A stretch of DNA of 64,000 bases, from positions 62,001 to 126,000 of the forward strand of contig NZ_JAGMUJ010000003.1 of the NCBI RefSeq assembly GCF_019049255.1. Direction: 5' to 3'. Below the pieces are notes generated by a model. The model was not told where the DNA came from. It saw only the letters and a list, made by a program, of their open reading frames with translations, and did no database searches. Within the stretch, counting starts at the first letter, position 1. Every line of letters begins with the position of its first letter. The translations under genes were made by a program, and so were the position numbers. Shown here piece by piece: positions 1-7,766 of the stretch. This DNA is from Streptomyces sp. AC558_RSS880 (GTDB taxonomy: Bacteria > Actinomycetota > Actinomycetes > Streptomycetales > Streptomycetaceae).

Positions 1-1706
1 CCGACCTCCGTATCAAGAACTGTTCTCCTAATCCCGTCTTTGAACCATGATTCACGCGCGATGGCCGGAGGTACATCGTTACTGTTCATGGTGCAAATGT
101 ATTGGCAACCTGACTGATTCGCCGTCTTCTGGGCAAGTGATAGGCCGGCCGCGACTTGCCTCGGATCCACACCATCGAAGATTACGGAATCATGAATCAA
201 GAACCCAGGATGTTGGCTAGATCGGACCCCTTCAGCCATGAGCGTCAGATCGAAGCACAGGAGCTGCATACGCGTTACACCGCTACTAGAAGCCGTAGCT
301 ACCTTGATACTGAACTTGTAACCGAGATCGTCTACTTCGGCCGTTAGAACACCGCTGACACCATACAGGTCCTGCATCATACGATCGAATCGAGCGGCAA
401 CCGCATCCAACTTTCGCCTTTTGACGCTTAGATCTCGCGCAGCCTCTTGGCGCATTTGCGCCTTCTTGAGTCGCACATCCTCTTGGGCTTGAGCCAGCTC
501 GCGCACGTTGTTCAGCGCCGTCTCAATTTCGCCAACTCGTGCCGCCGCCTGGACCACCTCTGCTTGCAGAGCGCCCAACTCTTCAAGCGCTCCGCCAGCG
601 TCCAGGACAGCCAATATTGAGTTCCTGCGCGCGCTTAGCTCCTTGATCCGTTCGTCACGCTCCGCTTGCTGGGCATGAAGCCTTTCGAGTTCAGCAGAGA
701 GGAAACGCCGCCTGTTCCCCATCAGTTTCTCGTGAAAAGCAGCGACGGCGTCAAAGCTGCGAAGAGCCTCCACCGTGAAAGCTCTTTCCATCTCGCCATA
801 CAAGTCGGCGACGTCGGAACTAGCGACGTGGTCTTCCTCGTTAGACTCCATCGATTCTTTGTACAGCTCAATCATGCGCCGATCGACGACGCTTTCGTTC
901 CTGAGCTCTTTCAATTCTTCAGTCAGACGGTCAGCCCGGGCGATGAGCCCCTGCGGATCCTCCACTATTTGGAAACCAGATACCCGCGACTGAAGTTCAT
1001 CCAACTCACGCTGAGCCTCAGCAAGCTCCAACATCAACTCAGGTTCGGGCCTCAAAGCCTTAGGTAGCAAATTCGCGCTAGTAGCCCTAGCAATTGCCTT
1101 ATAGGTCTCGGACTCTTCGTCGAGCTTGGAAAGATCGCGAACAAGTTCCCAATTCAGCCCGAGGAGGTAAGCGACATGCTCACGCGAACTCCAAGCCGCC
1201 TGTTGGGGGATTATTTTAAGTGGATCCTTTACTGCTTCCGTTCGAATCACGTACGAGAGAAGGGTTCTCGGGGAAATAGCACGTTCACCCGACTCTGCAA
1301 CGCGATCCAGCGAGAACAGACCTAGACCAAGGAGGAACTTCCAGTCATCGACAGAAATCATCGATGACTCGTCAACGAACGAACTAAGCGCTTGAGCCAG
1401 CGATGCGGGATATTCGACTTTTACCCGAGTTCCACCCTTGACGGATCGAGTAACTGAAACTCGCTCGTCGAAGAGATCAAGCTCAAGCGTAAATGACCAG
1501 CCCAGGTTCCCGAGCGGAGACAGGGGCTTCGGCAGGTTCCCGCCGAGGCAGTAGTTAATCGCCTGAATAAGGGTGGTCTTCCCTCGTGCATTGCGACTGT
1601 GCTTGTCGGTTGCGCCAGGCGCCTTGTCCGCAAGAACAACATTGAATCCAGGCTGAAAGGAAATGGGAACGAACGATCCCTTATTCGCACTAATCCTGTG
1701 CAGCAT
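1..1706 (-). CDS. ABC-3C system SMC-like ATPase (DUF2326), 3' end outside window
   Basis: About 568 codons are visible and the frame is still open at the window edge, so the C-terminus is missing. A Walker A motif (SRNARGKTT) lies at residues 37-45. A Glu/Lys/Arg-rich coiled-coil stretch occupies roughly residues 330-430. A motif block FLIHDS...FDGVDPRQ follows near residues 498-515; this is the signature of DUF2326 ABC ATPases. Such SMC/Rad50-like ATPases are the motor or sensor of ABC-three-component conflict systems. The ATG overlaps the stop of the preceding small gene by 17 bases, which supports both the start and a translationally coupled operon. Base composition is much lower in G+C than the later window, suggesting transfer. 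The family is confident; a defence role is inferred from the family and neighbours. Confidence 0.85.
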   Translation of the reverse strand, partial: MLHRISANKGSFVPISFQPGFNVVLADKAPGATDKHSRNARGKTTLIQAINYCLGGNLPKPLSPLGNLGWSFTLELDLFDERVSVTRSVKGGTRVKVEYPASLAQALSSFVDESSMISVDDWKFLLGLGLFSLDRVAESGERAISPRTLLSYVIRTEAVKDPLKIIPQQAAWSSREHVAYLLGLNWELVRDLSKLDEESETYKAIARATSANLLPKALRPEPELMLELAEAQRELDELQSRVSGFQIVEDPQGLIARADRLTEELKELRNESVVDRRMIELYKESMESNEEDHVASSDVADLYGEMERAFTVEALRSFDAVAAFHEKLMGNRRRFLSAELERLHAQQAERDERIKELSARRNSILAVLDAGGALEELGALQAEVVQAAARVGEIETALNNVRELAQAQEDVRLKKAQMRQEAARDLSVKRRKLDAVAARFDRMMQDLYGVSGVLTAEVDDLGYKFSIKVATASSSGVTRMQLLCFDLTLMAEGVRSSQHPGFLIHDSVIFDGVDPRQVAAGLSLAQKTANQSGCQYICTMNSNDVPPAIARESWFKDGIRRTVLDTEV

Positions 1707-1941
1707 TTCGCCCCACCACCTTGATCAAGACTGATCCATCGAACTCCAAGAGCTTCAGCGCAACGAGTACATCCAGCGTCAGCACGAACCGCTCGAAAGG
1801 AAGATCTGGAAATATTGATTTGTAAGTCAGCCATGCTGTGCCGACCGTTGAAGTGGATTCGAGCTGCTTGTATAGCCTTGCCGCGTGCACGGCAAGGCTG
1901 CTCGACGTCTTGAGGTGCCGATTAGGCAGCAGAAGACTCAT
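1690..1941 (-). CDS. ABC-3C middle component (MC6-like), 83 aa
   Basis: An 83-residue protein beginning MSLLLPNRHLKTSSSL. The N-terminal LLPNRH-K-S pattern is characteristic of the small middle component (MC6 type) that links effector and ATPase in ABC-three-component systems. The rest reads as a short winged-helix-like fold (TVGTAW...FERFVLTLDVLVALKLLEF). The start was chosen because it puts the conserved motif at the N-terminus; a longer in-frame extension upstream would read through the 3' end of the effector gene. It overlaps the upstream effector by 20 bases and the downstream ATPase by 17, the tight packing expected of an obligate complex. It has no catalytic motif and is probably an adaptor. 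Confidence 0.8.
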   Translation of the reverse strand: MSLLLPNRHLKTSSSLAVHAARLYKQLESTSTVGTAWLTYKSIFPDLPFERFVLTLDVLVALKLLEFDGSVLIKVVGRNAAQD

Positions 1942-2707
1942 GCTCGAATATCTCACACATTTCGAATAGATGGGCCACGGTCGCCAGCACTGCTGCGCGT
2001 AGCGTGTCGGACTCCACAGGCCCGGCATTGTCCAGCGCTACGGCGCAAACATACTCAAACAGATCATCACCTTCAAGTCCCTGCGCAATTCCGCCGTAGT
2101 ACTCCTGCTTGAATCGCGCTGCAAGCAAGTTCCCGAAATTAGACCTCATCCTGCTGATGGACTCAATGAACTCGCCAACTTCGTTGGATTTTGCGAGGCC
2201 CGTCTGTATTCGCTCCTCCGCCACCGGACCCAAACTGTTAAGCTCAATCTTCTCTTGGATGTCGAGCGGTATTACAATCGCGTCGCCTGTTCTCTCGGTA
2301 GACGTACCGAGGAATTTGCATACGATTTCTAGATGCTCGAATCCAACCTTCCCCATGGCGTGACTCATGGCGCGAGCAACTTTGCGCTCGTGAGTACGTT
2401 TGGCATCAAGAAGGTATTCGGTTGTGTGGAAAGCCAGTTGTGTATCGATGGCGTCATGGTGAGGACCGCAGAGGTAAATTAGGTTCGCTGCGCTGCCTCG
2501 TTGCTTCGGAGACATACTGGCGTCATAGCGCGGGCCCCCCTTGCTTGCCGCAGCTATGTGAGCGATCTTCCCTACGACCTTGTCATCGTCCTCGGCGACC
2601 TTGGCATCAATCGTCAGCGCCGCGCCACAGCCCGGGTAGGCGCAGCGATCGCCGCTTCGCTGAATGACGATCTTTGCCTGCGCTACCGGCACAGGGTCTC
2701 TGGCCAC
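1922..2707 (-). CDS. ABC-3C effector with HNH-like N-terminus and CTD1-like C-terminus
   Basis: From a GTG at 2707, preceded by a G-rich ribosome-binding site, the protein has 261 residues. The N-terminus carries an HNH-like zinc/nuclease module: Cys22-x4-Cys27, an A-H-I motif with His50, then L-C-x2-H-H-x3-D at residues 79-88. Helix follows (DAKRTHERKV). The C-terminal half, with polar helices and an EYYGGIAQGLEGDD segment, resembles the C-terminal domain of ABC-3C effectors. It is the first gene of the three-gene operon. In this family the first gene supplies the toxic or nucleolytic activity, gated by the ATPase. An in-frame start at 2767 is possible but lacks a comparable ribosome-binding site. 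Nuclease activity is inferred from motifs only. Confidence 0.78.
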   Translation of the reverse strand: MARDPVPVAQAKIVIQRSGDRCAYPGCGAALTIDAKVAEDDDKVVGKIAHIAAASKGGPRYDASMSPKQRGSAANLIYLCGPHHDAIDTQLAFHTTEYLLDAKRTHERKVARAMSHAMGKVGFEHLEIVCKFLGTSTERTGDAIVIPLDIQEKIELNSLGPVAEERIQTGLAKSNEVGEFIESISRMRSNFGNLLAARFKQEYYGGIAQGLEGDDLFEYVCAVALDNAGPVESDTLRAAVLATVAHLFEMCEIFEHESSAA

Positions 2708-3518
2708 AGTCCCCCCACTTGAACCCAGACCAACCCGCTTGCAGGGCCACACCTCTGACGGGCACACAGAAGGATCTAGCCTAATGGTTCAGCTTCAACG
2801 TAGGTAGATGCTGACGGAAGGTACTAGCCCTACCCTTGTCGTGGCGAGCACAGCGCACGGGAGCGCGACCGCGCGCCAGGACGTAGAGCCTCTCGGGCGG
2901 GCTGCACCACAAGCGCACCAGATCGGGCGGGTCACAGCAGGGAATCACGGTCAAGGTAGCTGCGCCCGATGGGGCTGCGCCGGTCCGTTCGCGCAGGTCA
3001 GCGCCCAAGCCAGCTCCAAATGATCGCAACTTCCTAGCTGAGGGCGCCGACACGTTTTTACGACGTCGGCTATCGCGTCTTGCTCTGGCCAATGGCACTG
3101 GCAGCATGACTGAGACCGGTGGGGGTGCGGCGGGGCATACGCGTCTGGTCGGTCAGCTGTCCCACCGCCGCGGCTCACTGTCGCCGGCTGAGACTCAGAC
3201 GAACTGCTTCGACGGCACCTGCTGTCGACCGGCACAGACTCCAGGCTGATCGAGGCGGGCCGTCTCTGAGCCTGAGCAGCTCAGCAGTAGCCACTGAGCC
3301 TTTTTCAACCTGGCATTTTCGCTGGTCAGATGGTTGGATCTCGGCCTTGACTGTAGCTGGGCCAAGCTGTTGACCAGCGATCCCATCATGCGACAGACCG
3401 CCCGCCGGTCACTCCGCATGGCGCCCGACGGTCGACGTCAGTCAGGTTGGAGAAGGCTCACTGCGGTTGTCTCGCCAAAGTGCCTCCTGTAGCTGGCTCT
3501 GTGCGGAAGAATCGTCTG
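2708..3518. other. Intergenic stretch between ABC-3C operon and Shedu-like gene
   Basis: About 800 bases between divergent genes. Open frames on both strands are short, Cys/Arg-rich and unlike any family I recognise, so I call no gene. It must hold the promoters of the two flanking operons, but I could not pick out convincing -35/-10 pairs. Confidence 0.5.
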
Positions 3519-4442
3519 GTGTCCAACTACCGTATGCCAATCGCCGCGTCAGTCATCAAAGCAGCATTCGCACAAGCTGGCGGCAGGTGTGCATTCCCCG
3601 AGTGTCAGCCCCTCGTCCTTGAGAATGGTGCACCGCTCCTCGAAATCGCCTTTATCGAATCACTTGCGCCAGGCAGCCAAAGGTATTCAACCCGTCTGAC
3701 GCCAGAGGAGCGAGTAGGCATCAAAAACCTCATCGTTCTTTGCCCCACACATCACGCCTACGTCGACAGGAATCCCGAGACTTACTCGCCGGACATATTG
3801 CGCCAGATGCGTGAGTCGCACATTGAGCGAGTGGAGATGGCTCTAGATGGAGTTCAGTCACGAGCCACAACCTCACGTCGCCTCGCTTACGCGCTGAAGA
3901 TCTGGGAGGACAGTCGAGAGAACGATACTGAAGAGTACTGGCAGGAGTTCTTTTCCGAGCACCCTGAGGTGCTGGTTCTGGCTCTGGACGGTAGAGCCTA
4001 CACGCTCAGCAGCAAGTGCTACGTAGGGGGTAAATCGGTAGACAACACGGGCGGGAATGAGCTGGATTTCCTCGCTCAGTACGGCGGAAATGTCGCACTG
4101 ATTGAAATCAAGACACCCAAGTCAAGACTACTCGCTGCAACGAAGTATAGGGGCAATGTGTACGCCCCTTCCAAGGAATTGGCTGGATCGACTGTACAGG
4201 TACTTGAGTACCGGAATAGTCTTCTGTGCAATCTTCCCAATCTGGCATTTCACACTCCCGGGCTCCGGGCGGCTCATCCCTTGGGCGTCGTGCTGATTGG
4301 GGACCTGGAACGCGAAATCACGAGCGAGGATCAGCGTAGATCGTTCGAACTCTACCGGTCCTCACTTCGTGATCTAAAAATTATGACATATGATGAGCTA
4401 TTTGACGGGATTCGCATGCTGGCCAGCGCATGGACCGACTAA
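3519..4442 (+). CDS. Shedu-type nuclease (SduA/DUF4263) with HNH-like N-terminal module
   Basis: A 307-residue reading from GTG 3519, preceded by GGAAG at suitable spacing; ATG 3534 is an alternative. The C-terminal half has a PD-(D/E)xK core: ELDFL with Glu181 and Asp183, then IEIK with Glu196 and Lys198, followed by a Gln-containing helix (VQVLEYR). This matches the DUF4263 nuclease of the single-gene Shedu anti-phage system. The N-terminus has C24-x4-C29 and L-C-x2-H-H near residues 74-79, the same layout as the HNH-like module of the ABC-3C effector nearby. Here the central A-H-I motif reads A-F-I (EIAFIES), so the usual histidine is absent and the module may only bind zinc or DNA. Composition is low in G+C like the ABC-3C genes. 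Confidence 0.85.
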   Translation: MSNYRMPIAASVIKAAFAQAGGRCAFPECQPLVLENGAPLLEIAFIESLAPGSQRYSTRLTPEERVGIKNLIVLCPTHHAYVDRNPETYSPDILRQMRESHIERVEMALDGVQSRATTSRRLAYALKIWEDSRENDTEEYWQEFFSEHPEVLVLALDGRAYTLSSKCYVGGKSVDNTGGNELDFLAQYGGNVALIEIKTPKSRLLAATKYRGNVYAPSKELAGSTVQVLEYRNSLLCNLPNLAFHTPGLRAAHPLGVVLIGDLEREITSEDQRRSFELYRSSLRDLKIMTYDELFDGIRMLASAWTD

Positions 4443-5021
4443 ACGGAAGGGCGCCGTACACTTGGCGCCGAACAAAGTGGCCGATCCAAGCCATTCACTG
4501 AATGCTCCGGTTCACCTCCGAACACGGCGACGAGCCCACAGGGGATGGTTGTGGCTGTGAGTGTCTATGGAAGGCACACCAGCCCAAGGCCAGCAGCCTG
4601 CTCAAACTGGTTCGGAACGCGGAGGGCGCCGTGCCACAACCGTGGCTGATGCAGGGGTCAGCAGCGGTCAATAAGCCGGGCTGGCGAGTGCAACCGTGCC
4701 CGCCAGCTCGGTCGGCGAAGCGGCAGGTCAGCGGCCCAACGCCCCAGCCCCTCTCCTAAAGCGGTGCTGCCCCCAGCCACCCTTTAGCAGTTCCCCGCCC
4801 ATGCCTTCCATCATCTTCACCGCGGAGTCAGGATTGACTTCGTCGTCACCGCAGCTTCCGAGGAACCAGACGACGTCGACGACCAGTCCGGCACAAGCGG
4901 ATCCATGTCAGTCATTCCCTCAACCCCGCCGACCACTATGACAGCAAGGCCGCCGTCTCCCGGTGCATGAGCCTGGCAAATGTTGTGGCACCACCGAGTA
5001 CAGGGCGAGCACTATGGGCGC
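4443..5021. other. Intergenic stretch after the Shedu-like gene
   Basis: No gene recognised in about 580 bases. A GGCGCC pair at roughly 4450-4469 can form a small hairpin just after the Shedu-like stop and could act as a weak terminator. The remaining open frames are short and composition-driven. Confidence 0.45.
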
Positions 5022-5870
5022 ATGACAGAAGAGTACGATCTGGGCGCACTCCCCGATGACGTAGTACACATGGGGAGCTTCCTCGAAGCCTCGTCCGACT
5101 GGCCTGAGAGCTCCTGGTTCGGGCGCGCCATGGCTCTTCTGCACTTCGGCACGTTCCGCGTTGACCGCTTTCCGTTCGAGGAGACCTTCGAGAATGAGCT
5201 CGCTGCCGCTGCGGCGCTGGCTCGGAGCTACACCCAGCTGCGGGCAGCTTGGGTGGTCACGAGCCATGGCTTTCTGGCGGAGATGCGCAACTTGTTACGT
5301 TCGGTGTATGAGTCTGCCGGCCTAGCCAGAGTGTTGGCCAAGGACCCCAAGATGGCCGATCAATGGCTTCGTGACGGTAAGTGGTTCCCTGACGTGCGTG
5401 TACGACAGTGGCTCAGTGACGTACGAGGAGACTCCGCGCATGAGGTTGATGAGTACAGGAACTTCTACGCGGAGGCTTCCGCTTGGGCCCATCCGACGGC
5501 TGAGTCTTGCATGGGGCAGTTCACAGTTGAGGTAGATCATTTCTACTTGGACTCAGCGATCACATTCGACGAAGAGGCTTGTCAGCAAGCCGTCGGTCTG
5601 CTCGCATCCACAGCGCTCTTCGCGTGCTTCGCCTTCCGAAACGCGGTTGTCGACGAGCGGGCCATTGACCCGGCCTGGCGGAGGGATCTGTATGACCTCG
5701 CCCGCGAGATGTCGAACGATGCGATGCCCCACCTCGACCGGGACTGGGACGCTGAGCAGGCTCACTACGACGCTGTTATGGCGAACCTGCGTGATCGGCG
5801 TTACCTCAAGGGTCAGTTGCGCACCCACCCCAGGGCGTACAACAACCTCAAGCCCCAAGAGTCGGACTAG
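5022..5870 (+). CDS. Hypothetical protein, 282 aa, in the defence-like island
   Basis: I do not recognise this protein. From ATG 5022 (alternative ATG at 4980) it is a soluble, largely helical, acidic protein with no signal peptide or membrane segment. Notable stretches are a Trp/Phe-rich N-terminal third (DWPESSWFGRAM), a central RNLLRSVYESAGLARVL helix and the sequence EASAWAHPTAES, whose His lies in an alanine/serine-rich helix. The general look recalls DUF5677-like or abortive-infection-associated helical proteins, but no catalytic motif is clear. Composition is intermediate between the low-G+C island and the later high-G+C region. It lies between the Shedu-like gene and the first tRNA fragment, so it is probably mobile-element cargo. 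Confidence 0.7.
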   Translation: MTEEYDLGALPDDVVHMGSFLEASSDWPESSWFGRAMALLHFGTFRVDRFPFEETFENELAAAAALARSYTQLRAAWVVTSHGFLAEMRNLLRSVYESAGLARVLAKDPKMADQWLRDGKWFPDVRVRQWLSDVRGDSAHEVDEYRNFYAEASAWAHPTAESCMGQFTVEVDHFYLDSAITFDEEACQQAVGLLASTALFACFAFRNAVVDERAIDPAWRRDLYDLAREMSNDAMPHLDRDWDAEQAHYDAVMANLRDRRYLKGQLRTHPRAYNNLKPQESD

Positions 5871-6054
5871 CTGGGGGCTTGCTCCCACCTAGCTCGCCCG
5901 CTAAGCAGTCACCGCGAGCATAGGAAGCCCGTGCCAGACCCGTGCCAGATCGTGCGGGGAACCATGGGGAACACCGGGGATCAGGGCAGCGGAAGCCACA
6001 CCCCCGACCCCGCATCTCCGCAGGTCAGCCCGGCAACCTCCCTCAAACGCCCCT

Positions 6055-6101
6055 AGCTTCCCAAGCTGAGAGCGCGAGTTCGATTCTCGTCACCCGCTCC
6101 A
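6055..6101 (+). repeat. tRNA-Gly(CCC)-like 3' half, copy A (probable attachment-site remnant)
   Basis: These 47 bases read as anticodon loop (TTCCCAA, anticodon CCC), the 3' anticodon strand, a T-arm with TTCGATT loop, the 3' acceptor strand CACCCGC, and a terminal CCA. No matching 5' half is present. It is the best-preserved of six such fragments. The upstream flank (about 5930-5975) carries spaced CGTGCC motifs, as do copies B and C, which resemble the arm region beside Streptomyces integrase genes. I interpret it as the attR-type end of an element integrated at a tRNA-Gly gene whose intact copy would lie left of the window. Confidence 0.75.
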
Positions 6102-6106
6102 TGAAG

Positions 6107-6137
6107 AAGGCCCAGGTCGGAGACCCGGGCCTTTTTG
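6107..6137 (+). terminator. Hairpin after tRNA fragment A
   Basis: A GGCCC-A-GGTC arm pairs with GACC-C-GGGCC around a short loop, with one internal mismatch, followed by a run of five T. It is a typical factor-independent tRNA terminator and recurs in different sequence after every tRNA fragment. Confidence 0.75.
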
Positions 6138-6551
6138 CTGTCTCTGATTGTCCGCCGCCGCGTGCCGATTCGTGCCCGAAGGCTCGGCAGGTGGCTTGCC
6201 GATCGCTGCGGCTTCGCCTTCCGGACGGTGGCGGCGAGGCCGGCGCGGATCATCTTCCGTATCGGAATCTCACAGCTGGTGCCGGACGGAAGCCGAATCC
6301 GACGTGGTGCCGAGACGTGCAGGTCGCGCCTGTCCCCCGGTCGCGTCGAACGCCGACGCCCGGAAGGCCAAGTGGCCGCGCCGGGAACAGCCGGTGCGTC
6401 CGGCGCGGTTGCACCGACCGAGGGGCCGGCGCCAGACGGCGGGAGCACTGAGGCCGCGAGGTCGTCCGCCCCGCCAGGATCCGGGCTCCAGGATCGCGGC
6501 ACGCCCGCCGCGTACTCGGGCCAGGACTCATATCCGCAGGAGGACTGTTTC

Positions 6552-7385
6552 ATGACTGACCGGCCCTTGACGCTCATGGCAGTACACGCCCACCCCGACG
6601 ACGAGGCCACCGGAACCGGAGGTGTCCTCGCGCGGTACGCGGCGGAAGGAATCCGCACGGTTCTCGTGACGTGTACCGACGGCGGTTGCGGTGACGGGCC
6701 GGGGGGTGTCAAGCCGGGCGAGCCCGGGCACGACCCGGCGGCGGTCGCCTTGATGCGCCGTCAAGAACTCGAAGCGAGCTGCGACGTCCTGAAGGTCAGC
6801 GATCTGGAGATGCTGGACTATGCCGACTCCGGGATGGTGGGCTGGCCGAGCAACGACGCCCCCGGATCCTTCTGGCGGACCCCCGTGGAGGAAGGCGCGG
6901 CCCGACTCGCGGAACTCATGCGGCACTACCGGCCTGATGTGGTCGTCACCTACGACGAGAACGGCTTCTACGGCCACCCCGACCACATCCAAGCCCACCG
7001 CATCACGATGGCGGCGCTGGAGATGACCGCGCTGACACCGAAGGTGTACTGGACCACGATGCCCCGCTCGGGGATGCAGCGGTTCGGCGAGATCATGCGC
7101 GAGTTTCATCCGGACATGCCGGAGCCGGACCCTGCCGAGGCCGCCGCGATGGCCGAGATCGGCCTACCCGACGATGAGATCACCACGTGGGTGGACACCA
7201 CCGCGTTCAGCGGTCAGAAGTTCGACGCGTTGGCCGCGCATGCCAGTCAGGGCGAGAACATCTTCTTCCTCAAGATGGGAAAGGAGAGGTTCGGCGAGCT
7301 GATGGGCATGGAGACCTTCGTACGTGTCCAGGACGCCACCGGCGCGGCCCTGCCCGAGAACGATCTCTTCGCCGGACTGCGCTGA
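6552..7385 (+). CDS. PIG-L family zinc deacetylase (MshB/Mca-like)
   Basis: A 277-residue cytosolic enzyme. The zinc-binding AHPDDE motif lies near residues 12-17 and the second metal motif GHPDHIQAHR near residues 143-152, both hallmarks of LmbE/PIG-L N-acetylglucosaminyl deacetylases. YDENGFYGHPDH and the DSGM...NDAPGSFWR segment resemble MshB, the GlcNAc-Ins deacetylase of mycothiol synthesis, and the related amidase Mca. The exact substrate cannot be read from sequence. A strong AGGAGG ribosome-binding site precedes the ATG. It is the only gene between tRNA fragments A and B, so it is a single-gene cargo block. An upstream in-frame extension runs through the tRNA fragment and is not real. 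Confidence 0.88.
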   Translation: MTDRPLTLMAVHAHPDDEATGTGGVLARYAAEGIRTVLVTCTDGGCGDGPGGVKPGEPGHDPAAVALMRRQELEASCDVLKVSDLEMLDYADSGMVGWPSNDAPGSFWRTPVEEGAARLAELMRHYRPDVVVTYDENGFYGHPDHIQAHRITMAALEMTALTPKVYWTTMPRSGMQRFGEIMREFHPDMPEPDPAEAAAMAEIGLPDDEITTWVDTTAFSGQKFDALAAHASQGENIFFLKMGKERFGELMGMETFVRVQDATGAALPENDLFAGLR

Positions 7386-7625
7386 TCCGCCCGTGGGACC
7401 GGCCGGGAAAGCGCATCGACCGCACGGCGCGATCGAGCGGGTCGCATACAGCGCTTCGGCGGTACTCCCCGGAAGGACTTCCCGCGCCTCCGAGTCGGCG
7501 GCGTGCCCGTAGCGTGCCCGTACGACGGGTCGACCACGGTCGACAGTGGTGCGGTCCTGCGCCCGCAGGGGTCACGCTGGAAGCAAACGGCCAGGCCGGA
7601 AGTGTCCGGCTACGCAAGCGCCGTC

Positions 7626-7671
7626 GCTTCCCGAGCTGAGAGCGCGAGTTCGGTTCTCGTCACCCGCTCCA
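7626..7671 (+). repeat. tRNA-Gly-like 3' half, copy B
   Basis: Same arrangement as copy A, with a few changes: the loop reads TTCCCGA and the T-loop TTCGGTT. The upstream flank has CGTGCCCGTA and CGTGCCCGT and two GTCGAC sites (about 7504-7550), shared in arrangement with copy C. It marks the right end of the one-gene PIG-L block. Copies B and C are the most alike in their left flanks. Confidence 0.72.
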
Positions 7672-7674
7672 TGC

Positions 7675-7704
7675 GGACCCTCAGGCCACAAGGCCTGGGG
7701 GTTT
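7675..7704 (+). terminator. Hairpin after tRNA fragment B
   Basis: CCCTCAGGCC and GGCCTGGGGG pair around ACAA, followed by TTTCTCT. It sits about 60 bases past the stop of the convergent erythromycin-esterase-like gene and could terminate from either side. Confidence 0.65.
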
Positions 7705-7766
7705 CTCTGTTCGTCTCGGCCGGCCTGAAGGTGGTGCAGCGGGGCGGGCTTCGGGCGTGTGCGCCG

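Noticed and set aside
2781..3440. Several 70-110-residue frames between the two defence-type loci
   Set aside because: Cys/Arg-rich, mutually overlapping on both strands and without a family match.
6053..6712. A minus-strand frame giving a DENRTRALS peptide from tRNA fragment A
   Set aside because: This peptide comes from reading the tRNA 3' half backwards. It recurs at fragment E and is a known artefact of tRNA regions.
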